A DNA stretch of 64,000 nt from Lachnospiraceae bacterium (GTDB lineage: Bacteria > Bacillota > Clostridia > Lachnospirales > Lachnospiraceae), in NCBI GenBank assembly GCA_028693165.1, contig JAQUVX010000009.1, positions 1 to 64,000 of the forward strand, read 5' to 3'. Made by a program: the position numbers and the translations under genes. Positions 1-9,009 of this stretch are shown here, piece by piece. The notes beneath the pieces were generated by a model. It saw nothing but the letters and a program-made list of their open reading frames with translations, was not told the DNA's origin and ran no database searches. Position 1 is the stretch's first letter; the number at the start of each line of letters is the position of its first letter.

Positions 1-12
1 GATTCCCAACCA

Positions 13-41
13 TTGACTAATTTACATAAATGGGTTATACT
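13..41 (+). promoter_or_regulatory. Sigma-A-type promoter for the HAD phosphatase gene
   Basis: TTGACT (13-18) and TATACT (36-41) are separated by exactly 17 bases, close to the vegetative consensus. The first well-placed start codon downstream is at 165, which implies a leader of roughly 115 bases. Confidence 0.6.
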
Positions 42-164
42 ATAGAAAGTGAGTTAGACATTAAAAGGATCGGGCAAGGAAATCCTACATGGTTTCTTTA
101 CTCGGTTTTTTTACATCACAAGACACAGAAAATGCGCATAAGGATTAAAGGAGCACAATCGTCA

Positions 165-815
165 ATGAAAAAAAATCATATTCTCTTTGATCTGGACGGA
201 ACTCTGACGGACTCGCAGGAAGGTATCCTGAACTCGATTGAACATGCATTACATTATTATGACATCCAAGTGGAGGATCGCAGTTTCCTTCGCCCGTTTT
301 TGGGTCCTCCGCTGGTGGACAGCATGATGAAATATTATGGATTTACCAGAGAAAAGGCGTTGGAGTCCGTGGTGAAATACCGCGAATATTTCAATGAAAA
401 GGGCTGGCTGGAAAACCGGGTCTACGACGGCGTGGAGGCGATGCTGGGGGCCCTGAAAGAGCAGGGGTACAAGCTGTATGTGGCAACCTCGAAGCCGGAG
501 GATTTTGCACAGCGGATCTTACAGCATTTCGGCCTGGCCGGTTATTTTGACTTTATCGGCGGGGCTACGCTGGATGACAGCCGGGTGCATAAGGCGGACG
601 TGGTTCGCTATGTGCTGGAGACCAACGGCCTGCACGAGAAATCGGGGGTGATCATGATCGGCGACCGGGAGAACGATGTCCGCGGCGCGAAGGAGAATGA
701 ACTGGAATCAATTGGCGTATTATATGGATATGGGGATTTGGCGGAGCTTCGGGCGGCAGGCGCAGATTATGTGGCAGAGACGCCGGCTGCCATTGTCAGA
801 CTCTTAAGACCCTGA
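165..815 (+). CDS. HAD-family phosphatase, phosphoglycolate phosphatase-like
   Basis: This 216-residue cytoplasmic hydrolase has the HAD nucleophile motif DLDGTLTD near residue 9. Motif II (VATSKP) and motif III (K with the GDRENDV acid pair) lie in the expected order. The helical cap inserted after motif I (class C1, as in Gph or PpaX) fits small phosphomonoester substrates. An open frame extends to 30, but ATG 165 is preferred because AAAGGAG lies 11 bases upstream and the HAD motif normally starts within the first ten residues. The exact substrate (phosphoglycolate, pyrophosphate or a nucleotide) cannot be read from the sequence. It has its own promoter and is not obviously co-transcribed with the CarD gene. 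Confidence 0.8.
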   Translation: MKKNHILFDLDGTLTDSQEGILNSIEHALHYYDIQVEDRSFLRPFLGPPLVDSMMKYYGFTREKALESVVKYREYFNEKGWLENRVYDGVEAMLGALKEQGYKLYVATSKPEDFAQRILQHFGLAGYFDFIGGATLDDSRVHKADVVRYVLETNGLHEKSGVIMIGDRENDVRGAKENELESIGVLYGYGDLAELRAAGADYVAETPAAIVRLLRP

Positions 816-923
816 TCCGGCAAGGAATCCGCGCCAGCTCTGCTGCGGGTCATGACACCTGAGGTGAAAGTGCACAACACCTGACGGGTAACTCTCGGGT
901 AACATAGAAAGGAATGAGTGTAG

Positions 924-1424
924 ATGTTTGAAGTAGGAAATTATGTGATTTACGGAACTTCGGGTGTATGTAAGATTGAGGATATTACAACCATGAATCT
1001 GGGCGGAGGCGCGAAAGACCGGCTGTTTTACGTTCTGAATCCGTCCAGTCAGAAGGGCGGCAAGATCTTTACGCCGGTTGACAGCAAAAAGACCCTGATG
1101 CGTTCCATCTTAAACCAGGATGAGGCCAACAGCCTGATCGATAACATCCAGTCGATTGAAGAACTCTGGATTCCCAATGAGAAGCAGAGAGAGGAACGCT
1201 ACAAAGAATGCATGCGGACCTGTGACTGCCGTGAGTGGATCAAGGTCATCAAGGCACTTTACCTGCGCAAAGAAGAGCGCAGCGCCCTGGGCAAGAAGAT
1301 CACCTCTACCGATGAGAAATACCTGCGGATGGCGGAGGATTATCTGTATTCCGAGCTGGAGATCCCCCTGGGAATTCCCAAAGACAAGATGGAAGACTTC
1401 ATTCGTGAAAAAGTGGAAGGCTAA
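924..1424 (+). CDS. CarD-like / TRCF-type RNA polymerase-binding regulator
   Basis: A 166-residue protein beginning FEVGNYVIYGTSGVCKIEDI, the signature of the CarD/CdnL/TRCF RNA-polymerase-interacting domain (a Tudor-like fold of about 60 residues). The remaining 100 residues are charged and mostly helical, as in CarD family C-terminal DNA-binding domains. Known relatives bind the beta subunit and stabilise open complexes. A ribosome site (AAAGGAATGAG) precedes the ATG. It stands alone, between the HAD gene and pckA. Family assignment is firm; its regulon is unknown. Confidence 0.8.
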   Translation: MFEVGNYVIYGTSGVCKIEDITTMNLGGGAKDRLFYVLNPSSQKGGKIFTPVDSKKTLMRSILNQDEANSLIDNIQSIEELWIPNEKQREERYKECMRTCDCREWIKVIKALYLRKEERSALGKKITSTDEKYLRMAEDYLYSELEIPLGIPKDKMEDFIREKVEG

Positions 1425-1482
1425 CATAATTCCCGACCTATAGACCCTATACTGAAAAATTTATATTTCCGATCTGTATATA

Positions 1483-1511
1483 TTGACTTTTAATTCACGA
1501 AGTGAGATAAT
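1483..1511 (+). promoter_or_regulatory. Promoter of pckA
   Basis: TTGACT (1483-1488) and GATAAT (1506-1511) have 17-base spacing, about 60 bases upstream of the pckA start. It is a near-consensus vegetative promoter. Confidence 0.6.
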
Positions 1512-1568
1512 GGTATCAAATTTCGATTTCATGAAGTTTACTATCTAAAGAAAGAGGATGAGTGCAAG

Positions 1569-3173
1569 ATGGAAAAAATCAATTTGAGTCAGTACGGTAT
1601 TAGTGGAACCACAGAGATCGTATACAATCCTTCTTATGAGACTGTTTTTGAAGAGGAGACCAAGGCAGATCTGGAAGGCTACGAAAAGGGCCAGGTCAGT
1701 GAACTGGGAGCAGTGAATGTTATGACCGGTATTTACACAGGCCGCTCTCCGAAAGATAAATTCATCGTTATGGATGAGAATTCCAAGGACACCGTATGGT
1801 GGACCTCCGATGAATATAAGAACGACAACCATCCGGCAAGCCAGGAAGCATGGGACGCAGTGAAGAAGATCGCTCAGGAAGCTCTTTCCAACAAGAAGCT
1901 GTTCGTAGTAGATGCATTCTGCGGCGCCAACAAGGACACCAGAATGTCGATCCGTTTCATCATGGAAGTTGCATGGCAGGCACATTTTGTAAAGAATATG
2001 TTCATCCAGCCGACGGAAGAGGAGTTGAAAGACTTCACCCCGGACTTCGTGATCTACAATGCTTCCAAGGCAAAAGTTGAAAACTATAAAGAATTGGGTC
2101 TGAACTCTGAGACCGCAGTTGTATTCAATATCAGCAGTCGTGAGCAGGTTATTATCAATACCTGGTACGGCGGCGAGATGAAGAAGGGTATGTTCTCCAT
2201 GATGAACTACTACCTGCCGCTGAAGGGCATTGCTTCCATGCACTGCTCCGCAAACACCGATATGGACGGCGAGAACACCGCAATCTTCTTCGGACTTTCC
2301 GGAACCGGCAAGACCACCCTTTCCACAGACCCGAAGCGTCTGCTGATCGGTGATGATGAGCATGGCTGGGATGACAACGGCGTGTTCAACTTCGAGGGCG
2401 GCTGCTATGCGAAGGTTATCAACCTGGACAAAGATTCTGAGCCGGACATCTACAATGCGATCCGCCGTGACGCTCTGCTTGAGAACGTTACATTGGATGC
2501 AGACGGCAAGATCGATTTCAACGACAAGAGCGTAACGGAGAATACACGTGTATCCTATCCGATCAATCACATTGAGAACATTGTTCGCCCGATCTCTGCA
2601 GCTCCGGCAGCGAAGAACGTGATTTTCCTGTCAGCAGACGCATTTGGCGTACTGCCGCCAGTATCGATTCTGACACCAGAGCAGACCAAGTATTACTTCC
2701 TGTCTGGATTTACTGCAAAGCTGGCAGGTACCGAGCGCGGCATCACCGAGCCGACTCCGACCTTCTCCGCTTGTTTTGGTCAGGCATTCCTGGAACTGCA
2801 TCCGACCAAATATGCAGAAGAGCTGGTTAAGAAGATGGAAAAGAGCGGTGCAAAGGCTTACCTTGTAAACACCGGATGGAATGGCACCGGCAAACGTATC
2901 TCCATCAAGGATACCCGCGGCATCATCGATGCAATCTTAAGCGGCGCGATTGCTACGGCACCGACCAAGAAGATCCCGCACTTCAACTTTGAAGTACCGA
3001 CCGAGCTTCCGGGCGTAGATCCGAAGATCTTAGACCCGCGCGATACCTACGCAGATGCTTCTGAGTGGGAGACCAAGGCACAGGATCTGGCTGGACGTTT
3101 CGTGAAGAACTTCGCCAAGTACGAAGGCAACGAGGCAGGCAAGGCACTGGTTGCAGCCGGCCCGCAGAAATAA
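1569..3173 (+). CDS. pckA: Phosphoenolpyruvate carboxykinase (ATP)
   Basis: The 534-residue product matches the usual length of ATP-dependent PEPCK, which interconverts oxaloacetate + ATP and PEP + CO2 + ADP in the cytosol. The kinase-1a P-loop [12 protein letters not shown] starts near residue 241. The RSPKDKF substrate site, the metal-binding region around GDDEHGWDD, and [13 protein letters not shown] are all present. In gut Clostridia this enzyme is often used in the carboxylating direction. It is monocistronic, between a strong promoter and a strong terminator. Codon use is strongly biased, as expected for a highly expressed gene. A long reverse-strand open frame here is a shadow. Confidence 0.97.
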   Translation: MEKINLSQYGISGTTEIVYNPSYETVFEEETKADLEGYEKGQVSELGAVNVMTGIYTGRSPKDKFIVMDENSKDTVWWTSDEYKNDNHPASQEAWDAVKKIAQEALSNKKLFVVDAFCGANKDTRMSIRFIMEVAWQAHFVKNMFIQPTEEELKDFTPDFVIYNASKAKVENYKELGLNSETAVVFNISSREQVIINTWYGGEMKKGMFSMMNYYLPLKGIASMHCSANTDMDGENTAIFFGLSGTGKTTLSTDPKRLLIGDDEHGWDDNGVFNFEGGCYAKVINLDKDSEPDIYNAIRRDALLENVTLDADGKIDFNDKSVTENTRVSYPINHIENIVRPISAAPAAKNVIFLSADAFGVLPPVSILTPEQTKYYFLSGFTAKLAGTERGITEPTPTFSACFGQAFLELHPTKYAEELVKKMEKSGAKAYLVNTGWNGTGKRISIKDTRGIIDAILSGAIATAPTKKIPHFNFEVPTELPGVDPKILDPRDTYADASEWETKAQDLAGRFVKNFAKYEGNEAGKALVAAGPQK

Positions 3174-3194
3174 GAATAAAACACAGATAAAAGA

Positions 3195-3235
3195 ACCCGC
3201 AGGACTTGGAATTTCAGTCCTGCGGGTATTTTTTT
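3195..3235 (+). terminator. Rho-independent terminator after pckA
   Basis: A 12-bp perfect stem, ACCCGCAGGACT (3195-3206) with AGTCCTGCGGGT (3216-3227), and a 9-base loop are followed by a T-rich tract. It also separates pckA from the convergent pyrBI genes. Confidence 0.85.
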
Positions 3236-3261
3236 ACATATTTGAAAATTTGCTGGATTCC

Positions 3262-3690
3262 TTATTTGCCGTATTTCTCTTCGCAGTACATGCAGCGATA
3301 GGTCTCGGTGTTTTCGTCGGCCAGATAGAAGATGTGGGGCAGCTCCTGCTCGATGGAGGTGATGCAGCGCGGGTTCTTGCACTGGATCACATTGGTGATT
3401 TTCTTCGGCAGGCTCAGGGCGCGCTTTTCGACGATCTTGTTGTCACGGATGATGTTGACCGTGATGTTGTGATCGATATAGCCCAGGATGTTTAAGTCCA
3501 GGTTGTTGATGGGGCCTTCGACCTTGATGATATCCTTGCGGCCCATCTTGTTGCTGCGGGCATTTCGGATGATTGCCACCTGGCAGTCCTGCAACTTCTC
3601 CAGCTCCAGATGATAATAGATGTCCAGGCTCTTGCCGGCCTGAATGTGGTCGAGGACCACGCCTTCCTGTAATCCGCTGATATTTAACAT
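3262..3690 (-). CDS. pyrI: Aspartate carbamoyltransferase regulatory subunit
   Basis: A 142-residue PyrI with the N-terminal allosteric nucleotide-binding domain ([17 protein letters not shown]...) and a C-terminal zinc domain showing all four cysteines, in CKNPRC and CMYC. It couples to PyrB to give CTP/ATP control of the first committed step of pyrimidine synthesis. The start codon overlaps the 3' end of pyrB by 7 bases, so the two genes are translationally coupled. The length is a little under the E. coli protein (153), as is common in Clostridia. Confidence 0.95.
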   Translation of the reverse strand: MLNISGLQEGVVLDHIQAGKSLDIYYHLELEKLQDCQVAIIRNARSNKMGRKDIIKVEGPINNLDLNILGYIDHNITVNIIRDNKIVEKRALSLPKKITNVIQCKNPRCITSIEQELPHIFYLADENTETYRCMYCEEKYGK

Positions 3691-4607
3691 GGTTTATCCA
3701 CCTCCAGTAATGTCATGATCAGGGCCATGCGCACATAGACACCGTACTGTACCTGCTTGAAATATGCGGCTCTCGGATCGTCATCCACCTCGGTGGAGAT
3801 CTCGTTCACACGCGGAAGCGGATGCAGCACGAACATATCCTCGCGGGCCAGCTTCATCTTGTTCTTGTCCAGAATATAGCAGTTTTTCAGGCGGATGTAA
3901 TCTTCCTCGTTGAAGAAGCGCTCCTTCTGTACGCGGGTCATATACAGGATGTCCAGCTCCGGCATGGCATCGTCCAAATTGTTCACTTCCTTGAACGCGA
4001 CGTTGTTGGCGCGCAGGACGTCTTCGCGGATGTACTCCGGAACCTTCAGCTCATCCGGGGAGATCAGCACGAAGCGGACATTGGGGTAACGAACCATGGC
4101 GTTGATCAGGGAGTGCACGGTACGGCCAAACTTCAAATCGCCGCACAGGCCGATGGTTAAGTTGTTCAGCCGCCCTTTGACAGAACGGATAGTCAGCAGA
4201 TCGGTAAGTGTCTGGGTAGGATGCTGATGCCCGCCGTCGCCGGCATTGATCACCGGGATACTTGATTTCTGGGCAGCTACCAGGGCCGCGCCTTCCTTCG
4301 GGTGCCGCATGGCGGCGATGTCTGCATAGCAGGAAATGACGCGAATGGTGTCCGCAACGCTCTCTCCCTTGGAAGCAGAGCTGGAATCGGCCGAAGAAAA
4401 ACCAAGTACGCTTCCACCCAAGTTTAACATTGCAGATTCAAAACTCAGCCGGGTTCGTGTACTTGGTTCATAAAATAAAGTTGCGATCTTTTTTCCGTCA
4501 CATACATGGGCGTATTTGGGAAGATGGTACTCGATATCAGATGCCAGATCCAACAACTGATCAATCTCTTCCACAGAAAAATCCAACGGGTTTAACATAT
4601 GTCTCAT
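3684..4607 (-). CDS. pyrB: Aspartate carbamoyltransferase catalytic subunit
   Basis: A 307-residue catalytic subunit that forms N-carbamoyl-aspartate from carbamoyl phosphate and aspartate. The carbamoyl-phosphate loop STRTRLSFE, the S-K loop region, the HPTQTLTD motif and the HPLPRV aspartate loop are all present. The frame is open to 4634, but the ATG at 4607 is the start because AAGGAG lies 7 bases upstream and MRHMLNP is a normal N-terminus. It is the first gene of a two-gene pyrBI operon read leftward. I see no obvious PyrR attenuator or clear promoter between it and the divergent ABC operon. Confidence 0.96.
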   Translation of the reverse strand: MRHMLNPLDFSVEEIDQLLDLASDIEYHLPKYAHVCDGKKIATLFYEPSTRTRLSFESAMLNLGGSVLGFSSADSSSASKGESVADTIRVISCYADIAAMRHPKEGAALVAAQKSSIPVINAGDGGHQHPTQTLTDLLTIRSVKGRLNNLTIGLCGDLKFGRTVHSLINAMVRYPNVRFVLISPDELKVPEYIREDVLRANNVAFKEVNNLDDAMPELDILYMTRVQKERFFNEEDYIRLKNCYILDKNKMKLAREDMFVLHPLPRVNEISTEVDDDPRAAYFKQVQYGVYVRMALIMTLLEVDKPC

Positions 4608-4808
4608 TGCGCTTCTCCTTTGTCTCCTTATCATTTTGTCTGAACAGTATTATATATGATTCCATGACAGATTACCACCCCCTTTTTTCTAAAAAACAAA
4701 AATTATCCTGTAAGATATCCTTAAGGAAGATTAAGAAAATTAATCTGCCCAGAGTGTATATTATAGTGTATACTGTTCATAGAAATGCTGCAGCGGTTCG
4801 GAGGAATC

Positions 4809-5597
4809 ATGGAAGAGACGAGAACCCCGATGATTCGGGTGAAAAATCTATATAAGATCTACAAGGTGGGCACCAACAAAGTTTATGCGCTCAACGGAGT
4901 GGACGCCACCATTTACAAGGGAGAGTTCTGCGCCATCGTAGGCCCTTCCGGTTCCGGCAAGTCCACACTGCTCAATATGCTGGCGGGACTGGAGAAGCCC
5001 ACAAAGGGTGAGATCGTCATCGCCGGAAAGCATATCGAGAAGATGACGGAGAACCAGCTGGTGGCTTTCCGCCGGGACAATGTGGGCTTTATTTTTCAGT
5101 CCTACAATCTGTTAAAGACATTGAATGCGGTGGAGAATGTGGCGCTTCCCCTGTCCTTCCGCGGAATCCCGAAGCGGATCCGCAATGAGCGGGCGAAGAA
5201 GTACCTGAAGCTGGTGGGACTGGAGAAACAGATGAAGCATATGGCCAACGCCATGTCCGGAGGACAGCAGCAGCGCGTGGGCATCGCCCGGGCACTGGTG
5301 GTGGATCCGAAGATCATCTTTGCGGACGAGCCCACAGGAAACCTGGATTCCAAGACGACCATGGAGGTGCTGAAGCTGATGCGGCGCATTGTGCGGGAGC
5401 AGAACCAGACCCTGATTATGGTTACCCATGATAACCACATCGCATCCTTCGCCGACCGCCAGTTCCACATCGTGGACGGGGAGATCGTGAGAACCGAGGA
5501 GCGGACGGAAGAGCAGGCAGAACAGGAGCAGGCAGAACAGGACGAGCAGGAGCAGGAAGAGCAGAACGAACAGACACAGGATAACGAGGGAGAGTAA
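4809..5597 (+). CDS. ABC transporter ATPase, MacB/LolD-like
   Basis: A 262-residue nucleotide-binding subunit with Walker A GPSGSGKST, Q-loop FIFQSYN, signature MSGGQQQR, Walker B IIFADEPTGNLDS and the H-loop MVTHD. This is the MacB/LolD/FtsE class, which drives mechanotransmission or extrusion rather than solute import. The last about 30 residues are almost entirely E and Q (EEQAEQEQAEQ...), an unusual acidic tail. ATG 4809 is chosen over 4785 because CGGAGGA lies just upstream. It leads an operon with the secreted protein (4 bases downstream) and the permease. Confidence 0.9.
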   Translation: MEETRTPMIRVKNLYKIYKVGTNKVYALNGVDATIYKGEFCAIVGPSGSGKSTLLNMLAGLEKPTKGEIVIAGKHIEKMTENQLVAFRRDNVGFIFQSYNLLKTLNAVENVALPLSFRGIPKRIRNERAKKYLKLVGLEKQMKHMANAMSGGQQQRVGIARALVVDPKIIFADEPTGNLDSKTTMEVLKLMRRIVREQNQTLIMVTHDNHIASFADRQFHIVDGEIVRTEERTEEQAEQEQAEQDEQEQEEQNEQTQDNEGE

Positions 5598-5601
5598 GAG
5601 T

Positions 5602-7401
5602 ATGAAAGCGTGGAGAAGATGGCTGACAGCCTGGATGGCTGTTCTGATGATAGTGGGACTGATGCCGATGCAGGCATTCGCCTCTGATATGAAGATTTAT
5701 TCCGACCGGATCGCCAGAGGCAAGACCGGAAAGAACATGACCGTATCTTTTAATGTCAAGAACACCTCGGGCAATGATATCGAGGAGCTGGCGATCTATT
5801 TTGACACCAGCGCAGGCGAGATCTGGGACGAGGATGAGGAAGACCGGACCTACGGCTATGCATTCCCGTTTGAGGTGACCGGCTCGCTCAATGACTCGGA
5901 AAATCCCAAGCATGCGGGCAAGCTGACAGCAAGGAACGAGAAGACGGTTTCCCTGACGGCCAGAGTGCGAAAGGATCTGTCCGAGGGATATTATAAGGTC
6001 CCGGTGGTGGCCTCTGACATGAAGACCGGAGATACGGCTTATGCGGATCTGCAGGTCTGGATCTCCAAATCCTCCTCTACGGACAGCGACGACGAGGATG
6101 AAAACAACACCTACGATTTCGTCCTGGGCGAAGGGCAGAATACACCGAACGGCGTCTATCCGAATGTGATGAATTTCTCGATCAATCTGCGCAACAACAG
6201 CCCGGCCACGGTCTACAACGTGAAGGCGAGCATGATTCTGGATCCGGACAGCGAGAAGTTTCCCTTTGAGATCAACGATGCCAATTATGACCGGATGTTT
6301 GACAAGATCGCGGTGGATGAGACGGTGGAGCTGGGATACAGCTTTGCCATCCGGGAGGATACCTACACCGGCTACTACCCGATCGCCATGAAGGTATACT
6401 ATTCCGACAGCTCGACGGGCAATACGCTTACGACCTTTGAGACGTCCTTTTATGTGCATGTGCGCAACAAAGATAAGGAAGATGAGTACGGCGAGTTCAA
6501 CGAACACGACCGCACCAGAGCACGTATTATTGTAGATGGATTTACGACGAACCCGGAGACGATCATCGCGGGCGAGAGCTTTGAACTGACCCTGCGCATG
6601 AAGAATGCCTCCACCAATGTGGCGGCCTCGAATATCCTGTTTACGGTGGAGTCGGAGAAGGTCTCGGACAGCGCCGTGTTTACCACGGAGGCAGGCAGTT
6701 CCTCGGTGGCGCTGAGTTCGCTGGCACCGGGAGCGACTAAGGAGATTCAGCTCCGCCTTTCTTCCAAACCGGGAGTCGATCAGCGTTCCTATGGCCTGAC
6801 CGTGAAGTCGAAGTACGACAGCCCGGAATTTAAGAATGCGGAGGAAAGCTCGGTCGTCGATATTCCGATCCGGCAGATCCCGCGTCTGAACACGGGAACC
6901 TTTGAGGTGATGCCGGAATCGATTTCGGTCGGCGGCGAATCCAACGTCATGTTCGGGATCAACAACACGGGTAAGGTCCTCCTCTACAACGTGATGGCAC
7001 GGTTTGAGGCGGATTCCATCCAGACGACCGATACCTATGTGGGCAATATCAAACCCGGCGAAACCGGAAATGTGGACTGCATGGTGACCGGGGCGGCACC
7101 GACCACCGACGACGGAAAAGTCAAGGTGATCATTTCCTACGAGGATGAGAACGGTGAGATGTCCGAGGTGGAGAAGGAACTGAATCTGATGGTCACCGAG
7201 GACATGGAAGAGATGGACAGCATGGATGCGGGCAATTTTGAAGATGTTCCGATGGAGGAGCCCGGCTTTTTGCAGAAATATCAGCACCTGCTGCTTCCTG
7301 CGGCGCTTGGGACGAGCGGAGTGCTTCTGATCATTGTCATTGTAATGGCCGTGAAACACCACAAACGGAAAAAGGAGCAGGAGGAAGATGAGACTGATTG
7401 A
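5602..7401 (+). CDS. Secreted, membrane-anchored CARDB/COG1361-like protein of an ABC operon
   Basis: A 599-residue extracellular protein. It has a Sec signal peptide (residues 1-27, ending MQAFA), then several Ig-like/CARDB-type beta-sandwich repeats recognisable by recurring phrases such as TVSFNVKNTSGNDIEEL, NFSINLRNNSPATVYNV and VMFGINNTGKVLLYNV. One membrane helix (about residues 562-585) is followed by a short basic cytoplasmic tail. It lies between the ATPase and the permease, with 4-bp spacing upstream and a 14-base overlap downstream. It probably extends the permease periplasmic-like domain into the cell wall, in the way MacA partners MacB, but it is not an HlyD/MacA homologue. Function is inferred from context only. 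Confidence 0.75.
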   Translation: MKAWRRWLTAWMAVLMIVGLMPMQAFASDMKIYSDRIARGKTGKNMTVSFNVKNTSGNDIEELAIYFDTSAGEIWDEDEEDRTYGYAFPFEVTGSLNDSENPKHAGKLTARNEKTVSLTARVRKDLSEGYYKVPVVASDMKTGDTAYADLQVWISKSSSTDSDDEDENNTYDFVLGEGQNTPNGVYPNVMNFSINLRNNSPATVYNVKASMILDPDSEKFPFEINDANYDRMFDKIAVDETVELGYSFAIREDTYTGYYPIAMKVYYSDSSTGNTLTTFETSFYVHVRNKDKEDEYGEFNEHDRTRARIIVDGFTTNPETIIAGESFELTLRMKNASTNVAASNILFTVESEKVSDSAVFTTEAGSSSVALSSLAPGATKEIQLRLSSKPGVDQRSYGLTVKSKYDSPEFKNAEESSVVDIPIRQIPRLNTGTFEVMPESISVGGESNVMFGINNTGKVLLYNVMARFEADSIQTTDTYVGNIKPGETGNVDCMVTGAAPTTDDGKVKVIISYEDENGEMSEVEKELNLMVTEDMEEMDSMDAGNFEDVPMEEPGFLQKYQHLLLPAALGTSGVLLIIVIVMAVKHHKRKKEQEEDETD

Positions 7402-8737
7402 TCTGCTGGGCATGAGCCTGAACAATCTGCGAAGACGAAAGCTGCGGACGGTGCTGACCGTGCTGGGCGTTATCATCGGCACGGCATCGATCGTGGTCAT
7501 GGTGTCTCTGGGAATCGGTCTGAATGAACTGAACCGGGAACTGATCTCGTCCTACGGCAGCCTGACGGCGATCGAGGTGCGCAGCGATGTTGGCATGGGC
7601 GGCAGCAGTGACAGCAAGACCGAACCGCTGTATCTGACGGATGAGACGGTCAAGCAGATGGAGCGGATTGCCAATGTGAGCAGTGTCTATCCGCTTCTGG
7701 AGGTTAACGCGATCATGAAGCAGAGCAAATATTCGGCGGGCACGAATCTGACCGGTGTGCCGCAGGGATATTTGGAGCAGATTCCTCTGGGGCAGGGGGC
7801 GGTGCCGGCGGCAAACAGCAAGGATCTGGAGTTGATCTACGGAAATGCGGTACTCCAGTGGTTTACGGAAGGAAAGAGCGGTTCCGGATATTGGGAGACG
7901 GGAGAGCTTCCGGATGTGGATCTGATGGGAAAGCCCATGTTCGTGATCTTTGATACAGACACCTATTATCAGTCACAGGGCGGCGGCGAGGACGCGCCGA
8001 AGGCTCCGAAGAAATACCTCCTGAATACGGCCGGTATCGTCGAGGGAGGCTTAAACGATTACAATGATTACGCCTATTCGGTCTATGCGAGACTGGATCT
8101 TTTGGAGGCGCAGCTAAAGAAGATCTTCAAGAAGAAGCCAATCCCCGGCCAGCCGACCAATAAGAAGGGAAAACCGTACAATTATTTCATCTACAGCTCC
8201 TGCGTGGTCAATGTGGACGATATGGAACATGTGACCGAGGTGCAGAAGCAGCTGACTGATATGGGATATCAGGCGTACAGCCGTGCAGACTGGATGGAGC
8301 AGTCGGAGAAACAGTCCGGGATGATCCAGGCGGTGCTCGGCGGCATCGGTGCGGTATCCCTCTTTGTAGCGGCCATCGGTATCGCCAACACCATGATGAT
8401 GTCCATCTATGAGCGAACCAAGGAGATCGGTGTCATGAAGGTGCTGGGCTGCGACATGGGAGTGATCCGCAATATGTTTCTGCTGGAATCCGGTTTCATC
8501 GGCTTTCTGGGCGGGATCATCGGTGTGGCCTTCAGCTACGGAGTTTCCTTTGCCATGAACCGTTTTTTGGCGATTGCACAGACTATGACGGGCATGGAAG
8601 GCGACATCTCCCGGATTCCCATGTGGCTTGCACTGGCAGCGATCGGATTCGCGATTCTGGTCGGCATGGTTGCCGGTTTCTTCCCGGCCCTGCGCGCCAT
8701 GAAGCTGAGTCCGCTGGCGGCGATCCGAAATGAATAA
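7388..8737 (+). CDS. ABC transporter permease, MacB/FtsX family
   Basis: A 449-residue permease with the MacB layout. A first membrane helix (about residues 20-42, after the LNNLRRRKLRTVLTVLGVIIG signature) is followed by a large extracellular domain (about 45-310) and three helices in the FtsX domain (about 318-445) with the MMMSIYERTKEIGVMKVLG motif. The ATG sits inside the 3' end of the preceding gene, behind GGAGGAAG, so translation is coupled. With the two upstream genes it forms a complete three-part export or envelope-stress system; substrate unknown. Confidence 0.88.
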   Translation: MRLIDLLGMSLNNLRRRKLRTVLTVLGVIIGTASIVVMVSLGIGLNELNRELISSYGSLTAIEVRSDVGMGGSSDSKTEPLYLTDETVKQMERIANVSSVYPLLEVNAIMKQSKYSAGTNLTGVPQGYLEQIPLGQGAVPAANSKDLELIYGNAVLQWFTEGKSGSGYWETGELPDVDLMGKPMFVIFDTDTYYQSQGGGEDAPKAPKKYLLNTAGIVEGGLNDYNDYAYSVYARLDLLEAQLKKIFKKKPIPGQPTNKKGKPYNYFIYSSCVVNVDDMEHVTEVQKQLTDMGYQAYSRADWMEQSEKQSGMIQAVLGGIGAVSLFVAAIGIANTMMMSIYERTKEIGVMKVLGCDMGVIRNMFLLESGFIGFLGGIIGVAFSYGVSFAMNRFLAIAQTMTGMEGDISRIPMWLALAAIGFAILVGMVAGFFPALRAMKLSPLAAIRNE

Positions 8738-8755
8738 AATATTTGGTCATATCAT

Positions 8756-8790
8756 AAGAACGCATAAGAACCTTGTGCGTTCTTAAAAAA
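8756..8790 (+). terminator. Hairpin after the ABC operon, possible terminator
   Basis: A 12-bp stem (AAGAACGCATAA / TTGTGCGTTCTT, with one G-T pair) has a 5-base loop. It is followed by A rather than T residues, so it may be a processing or weak termination structure. Confidence 0.4.
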
Positions 8791-8910
8791 TGACAACGAT
8801 TGTCTATTATTTAACGCAACAAAGCATCAGAGTTGTTTCTACAAGATGAGAATACTTTCCTGGTTAGTTTCTAATAAAAAGTCAATAGTTATAAATAAAA
8901 TAATTATTTG

Positions 8911-8950
8911 AAATATTCACAAAATTTAAAAACTATATTTGTGAATATTT
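8911..8950. promoter_or_regulatory. 13-bp perfect inverted repeat upstream of the APC/UcpA operon promoter
   Basis: AAATATTCACAAA (8911-8923) is mirrored exactly by TTTGTGAATATTT (8938-8950) with a 14-base spacer. It ends four bases before the -35 box, an activator-type position. The half-site TTTGTGAA recalls CRP/FNR and Rex sites, but the spacing is too wide for a single such dimer. The regulator is not encoded next to it. Confidence 0.55.
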
Positions 8951-8954
8951 TAAC

Positions 8955-8983
8955 TTGAACTTTATTTTATTAGGCGGTATACT
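8955..8983 (+). promoter_or_regulatory. Promoter of the APC permease/UcpA operon
   Basis: TTGAAC (8955-8960) and TATACT (8978-8983) have a 17-base spacer, 26 bases before the permease start codon and directly downstream of the inverted repeat. Confidence 0.6.
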
Positions 8984-9009
8984 TATGCCCGAAAAGGGGG
9001 TAAGAAACT

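Noticed and set aside
1545-2570. A 341-residue reverse frame opposite pckA
   Set aside because: Caused by the strong codon bias of pckA; no domain or ribosome site.
5422-7500. A 692-residue open frame on the reverse strand opposite the secreted ABC-partner gene
   Set aside because: It mirrors a strongly coding forward gene with signal peptide and repeats, has a His/Arg/Leu-rich shadow composition, and has no ribosome site or recognisable domain.
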